Assembly: GCA_951812925.1 (NCBI GenBank)
Contig: OX638370.1
Location: forward strand, 35,583,948 to 35,647,947
DNA from: Calliopum simillimum
Lineage: Eukaryota; Arthropoda; Insecta; Diptera; Lauxaniidae
DNA: 64,000 bases
Direction of reading: 5' to 3'
Position 1 is the stretch's first letter; every line of letters starts with the position of its first letter. This document shows positions 49,183 through 60,200 of this stretch, in pieces. The translations under genes were made by a program, and so were the position numbers. The notes under the pieces are model-generated. The model ran no database searches, was not told the origin of the DNA, and was given only the letters and a program-made list of their open reading frames with translations.

Positions 49183-50513
49183 CAAGGGCGCACGCAAGGG
49201 GGAGAAGGGGGGCAGCTCCCCCTAGCTTTAGCTTTAGAGTTACAAATATATCATATTCATTCATTTTTACAGTAGTTTTTACAACTTTTCATATTAAAGC
49301 CAAATAAAACACGATTTTTTGGACAATAGTTTATACAAATACACTTTTTTATCTTTACTATACTATTTATTTATTTAATTGCAAACAATTTGAAAGTAAA
49401 ATCGGATAATATTTTAGAAAGTTATTAAGGTTGCACTGAAGTAGGACTATTCGTTTTTTTATCGAAAAAATAAACAGGTACAAAAATATGTTTTTTGCTC
49501 ATAACTTTTTTTTCTTCTCAGAAGGGATATCCAAAGCTGCTTAGAACTAAAGACTATGTTTGCAGGTAGTATAGATAATATCCGGTTCCAAAAGTTGATT
49601 TTTTTATGTTTTTCAATTACGTGGTCAGAAAAGCATTCGTTTACTCAAAAGGAAGGCTCCTACGAATAAAATGTATAAGGCTTAAAATGCTTAAAATCGT
49701 TCAAAGTATTAAAGTATTTTATAAATTTTTTCAGACCTTTTTTAACTTTTCAAAAATTGGTCAACGAAAAAGAAAAACAAAAATTTCCAAAAACTCTAAA
49801 AAATTCACACGTGTACTTTGTACGATTCTAAGCATTTTAAACATTATACAATTTTTTTTCTTTATAAAAATCGACCCAGTTTACTGTACCTGCTTATTTT
49901 CCCGATAAAAAATCAAAATGGTCTTACTTCACTGAATAACTTTTAAAATATGATCTGATTTTAGTAAATTTGGGCTTAAAATATTTAAAATTAAATACAC
50001 TTATAAATAAAAATATAAAAAATATTGCAAAATTGTAAAAAATTGCTATGAAAATGAACTTTTCGCTCAGTTTTAACTTTTAACTTTAACTCAGCCAATT
50101 TGAATAGGATTTTAGTAATTGATACATTTAAAAGAAGCGTAAAAATTTTTCTTTAAAATAGTGTATACAAAAATTCGATCAAAATGGGATTTCTCGAAAT
50201 ATTTTTTTATAAAATGAGAGCTATAACCTCAAAAATCGAAAGTGTCGATTATATCTAGAACGGCTCCTCGGAAAAAAAAAAAATGAATACGTTTTTTGGA
50301 GTCAGCGATCTCAAATTAGTTTAGAAATGTGATATGTATTTAAAAGATAACATACTTTAGCAAATTTTTATTTAGAAAGTTATCTAAGTACCTTCATAAG
50401 TTATTATGAACTTTTATTTAATATTTTAGTGCACAAAAATATACAGCTCTTAAAAAAAAAATTTGAGTTTTGAGTTTGGTCCCCCACTAGATGAAATCCT
50501 GCGTACGCCCTTG
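49183..50513. mobile_element. Non-autonomous hAT-like element, 8-bp duplication
   Basis: The ends CAAGGGCGCACGCA and TGCGTACGCCCTTG form the inverted repeats. TGTACACA flanks both sides exactly (49175-49182 and 50514-50521). Terminal CA.GGGCG and an 8-bp duplication fit the hAT superfamily. The 1331 bp contain no transposase frame. The 49606-49908 frame has no ATG-supported domain. Inference on superfamily; the boundaries are direct. Confidence 0.85.
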
Positions 50514-51221
50514 TGTACACATATGGCTTATTTTTTGTAGATCTTGTGATTCTCTATAAAATTGATGCTATTGCTTTTTATCTTATTACTTACCGTTTCA
50601 GAGATATCCTTCAAAAACCAATATTTTCGAAACCTTAACGGTTTTTGAAGAATATCTCTTGGACCATGAGTCGCTCCAAAAAGATTTTAATACGGTGTAT
50701 ACAGAATCCAATTATCTTTTGAACGGTGTTTTAATTTTTTTTTGTACGACTCTACGTTAATAAGTATTCGGAATTTTAAAAGTAAGCTATTTTAATATGA
50801 ACTTATACATAGCATTTACATATAACTGTGCACAACTTTTTGAATTGGGTTATCTCCTAAACAATGAGCTACACGAAAACATTTTTTACATCTTTAAATA
50901 GGAAATTTCTTGTGTTACAAAATTAAAAAAATTTTCTGTAAAAGTTTGCGTTAGCGATATATTTGCAAAAAACTGATTTTAGCAGCCTTTCAGCCTGAAT
51001 AACTTTTTATGCGCACAATGGACTTCAATGGACTTTTTACACATTATTAACCATGCATAAATAAATATAATTCCGGTGAAAAAAATGCTCTTGGAATTTT
51101 TTCGCACTGCAGCTCTTTTTTCGTCTTATTTTCCTGGGCTATTATTATTTAAAAATAATTTTTTGACAATTAATGAATGAATATTGAACGAATGATAAAA
51201 TTTCACTTTTGTAATAGTCCG

Positions 51222-51585
51222 GGAGCCGGCAATACTAAAAGTGCCGTCATCGCGGATTCTGAAATTTTTAATGCAGAATGGTAGTTTACACTAAGACGAA
51301 TAAGAAAAGCTTGGTCAGCATGGTTGTAGCCTGGCAGAAATATTTTTAAATGGTTTTTGAATTATTAAATTTTCGGAATGTTTTGCCGTCGTCGCGGATT
51401 TTGATCAATCTTAATATTAATCGATGGTAAATTTCATAACCATTCAGGCTGACCAATTTAAAAATATTTCTGCCAGGCTACAACCATGCTGACCAAGCTT
51501 TTCTTATTCGTCTTAGTGTAAACTACCATTCTGCATTAAAAATTTCAGAATCCGCGATGACGGCACTTTTAGTATTGCCGGCTCC
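51222..51585. repeat. Perfect palindrome (129-bp arms)
   Basis: Bases 51222-51350 are the exact reverse complement of 51457-51585, around a 106-base spacer. Ends are GGAGCCGGCAATACT and AGTATTGCCGGCTCC. No coding frame. No target duplication was found. Perfect arms suggest recent origin or arm-to-arm conversion. Confidence 0.9.
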
Positions 51586-51708
51586 TCGCCTATAAGGTTT
51601 TGCGCGGGAAATCGAAGCACTTTTATGGAGTTTTTCAAAATGGACGGATACCGGAGGCCGGTCGGTAACTGGTGGCTTTACGTTAGTTATCGAAAATTTT
51701 TTTTTTAA

Positions 51709-52140
51709 TTTTTATACCCTACACCCACGCAGAGGAGTCCTGGCAGGTATGGAAAAGTATATATTCTTGATCAGCGTCACCTCTTGAATCGATATAGCCA
51801 TGTCCGACTGCGGAAATATTTTCCACGGGAAAACTAAGCAAGATAATTCAATGAAATTTCGAACACCTCCCCCGTCGTTTTCGTTAGCTCGTGGGATCGA
51901 AAATGAGCAAAATAGGTGCCCATTATTGAGAGCACTGTTCACGATAACGCAACCAAAATACTCAAAAATACCAGGGAAGATGTGCAAGCTCTGAGAAAAA
52001 ATTAGGTAAATTCGTACAAGAGCGCGTGGCACCTTCCATATGAACAAAAGTCTCAAAATTCTATACCGAAAGTGTTCTAAGGTATAATCCACTCAAATAG
52101 TAAGAATAGTAAATGCAAGCTCTGATCAGAAACTTATAGC
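51709..52140 (-). repeat. Dispersed repeat family, copy D (reversed, truncated)
   Basis: Read on the minus strand it contains the ATGGCTATATCGATTC block and ends in GGGTGTAGGGTATAAAAA (51709-51730). The upstream part shows GGAAGGTGCCACGCG-type units up to about 52140. It is shorter and more diverged than copies A-C. A 34-base remnant of the same end is at 56797-56830. Confidence 0.7.
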
Positions 52141-52848
52141 GTTTTCTTTTCTAAAAAAAATTCTGCATTTTTTCTGCCCTCTTTTTGAAAGTCGCATTTT
52201 TTCCGTTCGTTTCTAAAAAAAAAGTTTGACCTGCAAAACTAGTCGTGTTCATTTCTAAAAAAATGCTACATTTAAAATGCAAAAAATGTAGAATTTTTTG
52301 ACCCGTAAAATTCGAAGGTGCAAAAAATTCTGCCTTGTAAGTGCTACCAACTGTAGAAAAAATTTATGCTGTTTTGACATTTGTCATGTCAATAAATTGA
52401 AATTGTTAAACTAAAAACGCAAACAAATAAAACAAAAATAACTTAAAATGGACAAAAAAACTGCAATTGGCGTAATTAATTTCATAAGAAATGAATTAAT
52501 AACAAGTTCATCATCATCCGATGAAGAAGATTTTGTACTTTTGGCTGGTAGAGAAGAAGGCCATCGTGTGAGGAATTTTGTGCAAAGTGTCGTCAAAAAC
52601 TATTCAGCAAATCAGGTAAATATTTATTTGCAATTAAAGGACAATTAAATTAATTGCTTATAATTAAATATAGTTTAAGGAGAATTTTCGCGTTGAAAGC
52701 GGCAGCGCATATTTTTTAATAGAGAGATACGCGCTCAGTAGTCATTACCGCAAAAGAACGTACAAAGGTGGAAGGATACAAAAAGACGCCGAAACTGAAA
52801 TTTTATCATTTCTATGGTATGTATCTATTGTCCTGTTAATAATATAAT

Positions 52849-53262
52849 AGAGGTATTCACGATCTAGAGTAACGTCCTGAGTAACAGAGTAACAGGGTAA
52901 CTGTGCACAACCACAACAACAAAATATACGTAAGTTACTCTGTTACTCTTTTACCCTTTTAGTCAAGCTATTTTCTAGTGTAAAATAATCTTACACTTTT
53001 GCCTTTTTTTTACTATTTCTATTTCTATAGAAACGTTTGAATTTGTTTATGATTGAGAGGCAATTTTCGTTCATCAAAAATAAAAATTTGAATGGGAGAA
53101 AAATATTCATTTAAAAAATTTTTTTTTGTTGTCAGCTAAGATTATTTTGAGAAACAAAAAGCAAATATACGTGCAAAGTATTGAGTATGCTCACTATTCA
53201 GAGTAACTGAGTGCACTTTTACCCTGTTACTCAGCTCGTTACTCTAGATCGTGAATAACTCT
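52849..53262. mobile_element. MITE in the second intron of the HARBI1-like gene
   Basis: AGAGGTATTCACGATCTAGA at the left pairs with TCTAGATCGTGAATAACTCT at the right. Pairing continues through GTAACAGGGTAA for about 50 bases with mismatches. About 414 bp, noncoding. Confidence 0.75.
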
Positions 53263-53833
53263 AATGTTTAATTAAATCTCCTAAAGGTTTTGCAGTAACA
53301 AAAGCAGCATTAGAGAAGTTTCAAATCTTTTTGATATGAGCTTTTCAGCATTCCACAACACTTTAAACAAAGTTTTGGACTTCATGGTAGAAGATATCGC
53401 AGCGGAAGTGATAACATTTCCCAAAACTGAAGGTGAAAAAGAAGCCGTTGCAAAAGACTTTGAAAAGGTTGGATTAGAATTCGTTTTAATAGTGTTTGCA
53501 TTTGTTATTGTAAATAGACGACCAGGTATCTGGATCATGATCAGGCCCGGGCCAGTTATTCCTTAAGACGAACGTATGATCTGTTTCAGAATACGCATTC
53601 CATACCTCATTTGATGCACTCATCAAATATTATAATTGCTTTTTCAAAATATGTACTAAACATGTTCAATTAAATTCAAGAATTAATTCGATTTTTTTTT
53701 TTTAGTAGAATCAGTACATCCAAAGTGCAAAAGTAGTGTCATAACATGAATAAAATTGGGCTCTCCTTGCACGGAAATAGTACTTCTTGATTGTGTGGAA
53801 TGGATGAGTTTAAGATGAAAGAATTTTATCACA

Positions 53834-54060
53834 TAGAGTAGAACGGGGCAATGTCGTGCACTCAACTTTGACATGCTCGTAAAGTCGTACATCTCAAGCG
53901 AATGCGATGAGTAAGCATCCGATCGAAAGATAATTTCATTGGTTACATCCATGTGTAACAACATTTGTGTAGCGAGAAATTGTGTTTGTGTAAGTGAAGA
54001 AAAAAAAAATGTCCACGACATTGCCCCCCTCAAAATTTGTGGGGTAATGTCGTGTATTGT
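53834..54060. repeat. Partial copy of the GAGTAGAACGGGG MITE
   Basis: Bases 53834-54010 match 54187-54360 in the same orientation with scattered differences, starting TAGAGTAGAACGGGGCAATG. The right end near 54060 is uncertain because the opposite terminus is not clearly present. Confidence 0.65.
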
Positions 54061-54186
54061 TTTCCGAGTATAGTAAAGGTACCAAAATGTGTGGGAAATG
54101 ATAGGTAGTGGTTCCATTAGTTTAGATTTAGCATTATCATGTATTTATTCATTATTATACAAGTGTGAAGTACATAATATGTTGTG

Positions 54187-54734
54187 TAGAGTAGAACGGG
54201 GCAATGTCGTGCACTCAACTTTGACATGCTCGTAAAGCCGTACATCTCAAGCGAATGCAACGAGTGAGGATTCGATCGAAAGATAATTTCATTGGTTACA
54301 TCTATGTGTAACAACATTTGTGCAGCGAGAAATTGTGTTTGTGTAAGTGAATGTGCACGATATTACCCCAATGGTCGTTTTAAAGGTCAACTTCGATAAT
54401 TTGGTGAAGCCCAAAATTTTTTTCGAAAACCAAATACTTCTTTTCTTTGGCAGGATATTTCGTTTCAGAAAACACTTACCTGGTATATTTTCCCGGAAGG
54501 AAAATTATTTTTCTGACCCGATAAAAAAATACTTTTATCGTCCCGAAAGCGTGCGTTTTGAAAAAAGGTTACTCTGTAGAGACGAACTGGTGAAAATTGC
54601 TAGTATTATATGCATAAGCTCAGTAGGTCAGCAGGTCCCTACCTTACGAACAGTTGGTAAATCATTCAATTCTTTGGGCTAAAACAGCCGTGCACGACAT
54701 TACCCCCTGCACGACATTACCCCGTTCTACTCTA
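54187..54734. mobile_element. MITE, about 548 bp, TA-flanked
   Basis: TAGAGTAGAACGGGGCAATG at the left and its near complement CATTACCCCGTTCTACTCTA at the right form inverted repeats of about 27 bases. TA dinucleotides at both edges would fit a Tc1/mariner-type duplication. It lies in the third intron of the HARBI1-like gene. Confidence 0.7.
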
Positions 54735-55868
54735 ATGCGTATTACATTACTTTTGCCACTTTTTTTGGCTTATTTCACTTTAAAAAAAAAAAAAAAAAAA
54801 CGATTCAATTAATGTTTCAATAAAGCAAGTCAGCAATTGCGTGCCAACCAGGCCACCACCACTAAAAGCTCCAAATCAACCTTCGATTTTAAAATCTTTT
54901 TATAATTTTAGATATCGGGTTTTATAAACGTTTTGGGTTGCGTTGATGGATCTTATATACCGATAAGAACCCCAAAGCACAAAATAAAATCAACGTACGT
55001 CAATTGACATGATTGTCCATCAATTACTTTGCAAGCAATTTGTGATGCAAATTTAAAGTTTTTGGATGTATATACAGGAGTACCTAGCAAAATGCACGAC
55101 TCAAGAGTATTCAAAAATTCGTTCATTTCAAAAGATCTTCCATCTATTTGTGGTTCGAAATATCATATCCTGGGAGATGCCGCTTATCCTATAAGAGAGT
55201 TTTTATTAACTGCCTATAGAGATTACGGAAAATTAACAAGACCGGAAAAGGAATTTAATTTGAAATTTTGCCAGACTCGTGTAAAAATCGAAAACGCTTT
55301 CGGCGTATTAAAATCTCGTTTTCGGCAACTTATGAGACTAGATTTTCACCAGGTTGAAACCGCGGCCAAATTTGTAATAGCTTGCTGTGCATTGCATAAT
55401 ATCTGCATAGACAAAGGTGATACATGGACCACAGAAGAAAGTCTTGAAGTTAATAATATACCAACCACAGATTTTGATGGTTCAACAGACAACGCTAGAG
55501 ATACTTTGTTGGCAAAGCTGGGACAAGATAAGAGAAATTCGATTAAAAATATCATTTGCAATACTTAAATTTATTATTTATAAATAGATCTACGTATTTA
55601 TTTGATTAATTTAATAGGATTGTTTTGAATTCATATACATATATACATTTATAGAAATTTCTATTTTTTGTATGTGATTAAATAAAACAAAAATAATAAA
55701 AAAAGCAACTCGATTACTTTAAGGATACAACGAAAAGGATTATAAATTATAGATGAGTATTATAAATCGTCACCTCAATACTACAAATTTTAAGATTTTT
55801 AATAATTTGAATTTTAACTGATTTTCGACTTTTCATGATTTGTTTTCTTTTTCTTATAACTTTGGAAT

Positions 55869-56369
55869 TTAATTCTTTTCAACAATGTTAAGGAGCAATT
55901 TTTCTAGTCGGTCCGCTTTTTGCATCTTTTCTTGATGTCTTCGTTCCTTAGCTTCCTCTCGTTCCCTTAGAAATTCCAACATACTTTCATGTGGTGATTT
56001 TTTCTTTCTTGTTATTCCTTTAGATGTTGTAGCCTCTTCTTTTTTAGTTTTTTTTACAACAGCCTGGCTGCTCATTTGAACCTCTGGTTCAATGGAATCA
56101 TCCAGCTGACTGATAGCTGTTAACTCCTCTTCAAACTCAATTCTAACTCTTTTTGCTCCGGTACTGAAATTATTATCAACAGCTGATTTCTTCCTTTTCA
56201 GCACTGTTTTGTATCGCTGTTCGCACTGCTTCCAATTTTTATTTCCTACATCGTTTGCTATTTGCTCCCACATATCTTTTTTTTTTTTTGAACTTTTTTA
56301 ATGGCCCAATTTGAGGCAAATAAGCCGCATATTGGTCCAGCATTTTTTTTGTTTCACCATCGGACCAAA
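55869..56369 (-). CDS. Myb/SANT-like DNA-binding protein, Harbinger partner type
   Basis: The frame gives FWSDGETKKMLDQYAAYLPQ, then DMWEQIANDVGNKNWKQCEQ and RYKTVLKRKK, a three-helix Myb/SANT-like domain (first 75 residues or so). An acidic segment follows, with a Lys-rich C-terminus (LREREEAKERRHQEKMQKAD) likely to be a coiled coil. Such proteins are encoded beside PIF/Harbinger transposases and carry them to the nucleus and to the ends. It faces the HARBI1-like gene tail to tail, 300 bases apart, as expected for one element. No ATG precedes the domain in frame. A splice acceptor TTCCAG at 56370-56375 could join a short upstream exon, or the 5' end is lost. Confidence 0.7.
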
Positions 56370-57013
56370 CTGGAAGTACCAAAAATAGTTGAATTTAACA
56401 CTTATTTACATATACACAGTCCAACTGAAGCAGTCATGAAAATGTACCTAAGAAGGGAGGATGTGACTATACTCAAAAACTGCAAACCGAGAAAACGTAA
56501 CTAACCTGGAGGTTGCAAAAACATTGTTTTTTCCTTCTCTTTGAAGATATATCACTCAAGTTAACCATAAATCTTGTGAAGGATTTGGAAGGCACTATTT
56601 TTGGCTATATTCGAGGATATATGGGAAGTTGCACTGAGGTTGTTTTGAGAATTTTTTTTAAAAAAAGGGAACTTTGAGTTTTTTTGAATTTTGTTGAAGA
56701 AATTGGATTAATGGGTAATTGAGAGTGAATTGGTAAGTTTGGCTAGATTTAGTTTATTGGTTCATGTGTTACCCTCAACCTTTGTTCAAACATTTTTATA
56801 CCCTACACTCAGGGTATATTCCTTCCTTATTACAAAAACTTAATGCCTTCTTTTTTAGTGGCCAAATTTTGGCCATTCTCCTAAAGAATAAAAGAAAGCC
56901 AGAATATTAAGTACTGACTGAGTTCAATACTCGTAGTGACCTTTTTTAGATGCAGAAAGCTTAGTGTATCTCAAAATCGAATTACATAAAAATTGGTGTA
57001 GTGGCTTAGCCGT

Positions 57014-57216
57014 TGTTCAAAAGAAAACAGTTGTTCCAATTTTTGAGAGTATTTTTATTAAAATTAAAAGTTTAACTTCAAAATTATTAGTGTTTTAGAC
57101 AAATTTTCTTTTGAAATTGAAAAATTAAATTCAATTTCTATTTGCTTGTATTTTCAAATCACTAGATAAAAAATTATAAAAATTGTACAGTAGTTGTCTT
57201 CAAAGTGTTCGCAACA
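57014..57216 (-). repeat. 3' LTR of the BEL element
   Basis: 203-bp copy identical to 62533-62735. On the minus strand it begins TGTTGCGAACAC and ends TTTTGAACA. It starts 37 bases after the last stop codon of the polyprotein. Confidence 0.93.
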
Positions 57217-57253
57217 TTCTCCCCCTTGTTAAACACTTGATGCTTTAACCAAC

Positions 57254-60200
57254 TTAATTTGAACAAGAAGGCGACTTGACGTCCAGTTTAGCTAGTTTTG
57301 CTACTGGCCGGCTTAAGATTCCGTGCTGGGTTTTGACAGTTGCAGACCTGACATTACCATCCTTTGCTTTGGCAACTGTTTCCACTATGCCCATTGGCCA
57401 ACTGTTTCGGGGTAGATTAGGATCGACTATAATGACTACATCCCCTACTTCTAAAGGCTTACATTTGGTGTGCCATTTCGTCCTTTTTGTAAGCGTTGGA
57501 AGGTATTCATTAACCCAGCGCTTCCAAAATATATCAGCAAAGTACTGCACTTTCCGCCAATTTTTGCGAAGTATGCAATCTTCTGAGCTGAAAACTCCAA
57601 TAGGTTTATTACCGCTTGATGAACCCAGCAGAAAATGGTTTGGAGTTAATGCTTCATCTTCAGTTGACTCCAAATCAACGTAGGTTAGAGGCCTTGAATT
57701 GATAACTCTTTCGCACTCTAATAAAGCATTGTAAAGAGTATCGTCCCTAAAAGAAAATGCTGGAAACATTTGATGCAAAATTTTCTTGACTGACTGTACT
57801 AAACGTTCCCAACTTCCGCCCATATGCGGTGCTGCTGGTGGATTAAAGTTCCATGTTGTAGATGAAGATGTGAACTTTACTGCAAGGGCACCAAAATCAA
57901 TGTTATTTAGAGCATTTCTTAATTCTGTACTTGCTCCTCGAAAGTTTGTACCATTGTCACAGTATATTGCAATAGGAGTCCCTCTTCTGGCTACAAAATG
58001 TAATGTAATGCCATAATGCAACTATCAGTTGTCATATCTCTTACTACTTCTACATGAATCGCTCGAATCGTTAAACATGTGAATAATGCACACCACCGCT
58101 TTTCATTGTGACGGGTTACTTTAACTGAAATCGGTCCAAAGTAATCAAGTCCCACATATGAAAACGGACGAGTAAAAGGTGATAGGCGAGCTTTTGGTAA
58201 TATTGCCATTTCCGGTACTATTGGCGAAGAGCTCATATTCTTACATAGTTGACAACTTTTACGTACTTTTTTTATCTCAACTCGCAGACGAGGAATATAA
58301 TACTTCTGGCGTAACTCATTCAGGCACAATTCGTGGTAAATATGGTGAAATTCTTCATGGTACTTTCGAATCAAGAGACTAGTGCAATAATGTTGCCTAG
58401 GTAATATGATTGGATTCTTTGCGTTTTCTGACGAAACAGTATACAAATCGATTCTTCCTTTCATACGCAAGACTTTGTTGTTGTCAAGATATGGAGGACA
58501 TTTAAAAAGGTTACTTGATTTGGGAACCCCATTAATCTCATTTTTGTTTAAAATAGCTATTTCGTCTTTAAAATATTCTTCTTGAATCTGACGGTATAGT
58601 AAATTCTCTGACAATCCTAGAAGAGTTGATTCATCAGGAATCAGGTAGTTAAAATTTTTCTTCTTCATTGCTTTTCCCTTCAGTTTGAATATAAATTTGT
58701 ATAACTGAACTACAGTTCTCAGCAATCTCTTCCAGGATGAAAACCTATAGAAATCAATTATTTTTGAATTATGTAATTCACCTGAATGTATCATGGATAC
58801 GTGTGGTCGTAGTTCTTCAGAAGGTTGTTGAACAGTGATACGTTTTTCAGGCCAGTATGATTCAGGTTGACTTAAGAATTGTGGACCAACAAACCACCTA
58901 CTTTGCATGTCAAATTCGAACTTTGATTTCCATTTTGTGGCATCATCGGCTACATTTTGTTTCGTTGGAATATACCTCCACTCTGAAATTTGACTGCTGT
59001 CCAGAATCTCTCCTATTCGAAACATTACGAATTGCTTGTAATTACGAGGATCTGCACCCAACCAAGCCAAAACAGTATTGGAGTCTGACCAAAAACATCG
59101 AGATTCAAGCTTTAGGTCGTGCATACTGCAAATGGAACTTGCTAATCTGATGCCAAGTATTGCAGCCATAAGTTCCATACGTGGTATTGATAATGGTTGC
59201 TTTGGAGCAACTTTCACTTTAGCGCCAACCAAAGAACACTTGATTTCGTCAATAAACTTTATCCGAAAGTATGCAACAGCTGCATAGGCCAGCTCGCTCG
59301 CGTCTACAAAAACATGGAGTTGAATTGAAGCATTCGGCTGAATTGAATACCATCTCGGAATTTTAACCTTTTCAATTTCTGGCAACATTTTTATCCATGT
59401 AAGCCAGTCTTTAAATATTTCATCGTTAACTTCATCTTTCCAGTCTTTAGTGGTTCTCCAAACCTTCTGCAATAGAATCTTGAGGTATACGACAAAAGAC
59501 GACAAGAAGCCAAGTGGGTCGAATATTGACATTAATGTACTCAAGACGTCAGTTTTCGTTGGTCGTTTTTTTCCAGACAGCAGATCGCTATTAACTCTGT
59601 TTAACTTTAGAGAAAAAGTAAAATGATCTGAAGCGGTTGACCACCACATTCCAAGGACTTTCTCTGTAGTCATTTCCATACTCGAAGAAATCGATAAATG
59701 GCTTTCTTCTTCCAACTCACCAAGAGTTTCCATTACAATCTTCGAATTGGATTTCCAATTTCTAATGAAAAATCCGGCTTTGTCGTGGATGAATGCTACT
59801 TCTTTTGCCAATTTTGTTGCTTCACTAACGGTATCTGTGCAATCTAATAAATCGTCAACATAATGGTGGCTTATGATGGACGCTGCAGCCCTTGGAAACT
59901 TTTTCTCATATTCTAATGCATTTTTAATTTTGATATATTGCGCAGAGCTGGGAGAACATGCAGCACCAAAAGTCATTACCTGCATAACGTAGACATCAGG
60001 GTTTCTCTGAGTTTCGTTGTTGCGCCAAAGGAATCTTTGTGCATTTTGATCTTCTTCTCGAATTTTTACTTGGTGGAACATTTCCTTAATATCTGCACAT
60101 ATTGCAATCTTCCTTAAGCGAAAACCATATAAGACCGATAGAAGTGGTGTCATCAAGTCGGGGCCTTTTAAAAGTAATGAATTTAATGAAACTCCACGTA

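Larger units (their letters stand above)
52448..55568 (+). pseudogene. HARBI1/PIF-Harbinger transposase-like gene with one stop
   Basis: Four exons with consensus-type borders fit the family: 52448-52615, 52680-52816, 53296-53467 and 54912-55568. Together they give 378 codons including the terminal stop, close to HARBI1 length. Exon 2 has ALSSHYRKRTYKGG, exon 3 IREVSNLFDMSFSAFHNTLN, exon 4 GCVDGSYIPIR (first catalytic Asp), GDAAYPIR (second Asp) and RVKIENAFGVLKSRFR (catalytic Glu). A TGA at 55005-55007 interrupts the frame between the first and second Asp. The donor after exon 3 (GTTGGA) is weak. Introns 2 and 3 have been enlarged by MITEs. It may be a decaying transposase or a former host gene. 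Confidence 0.8.
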
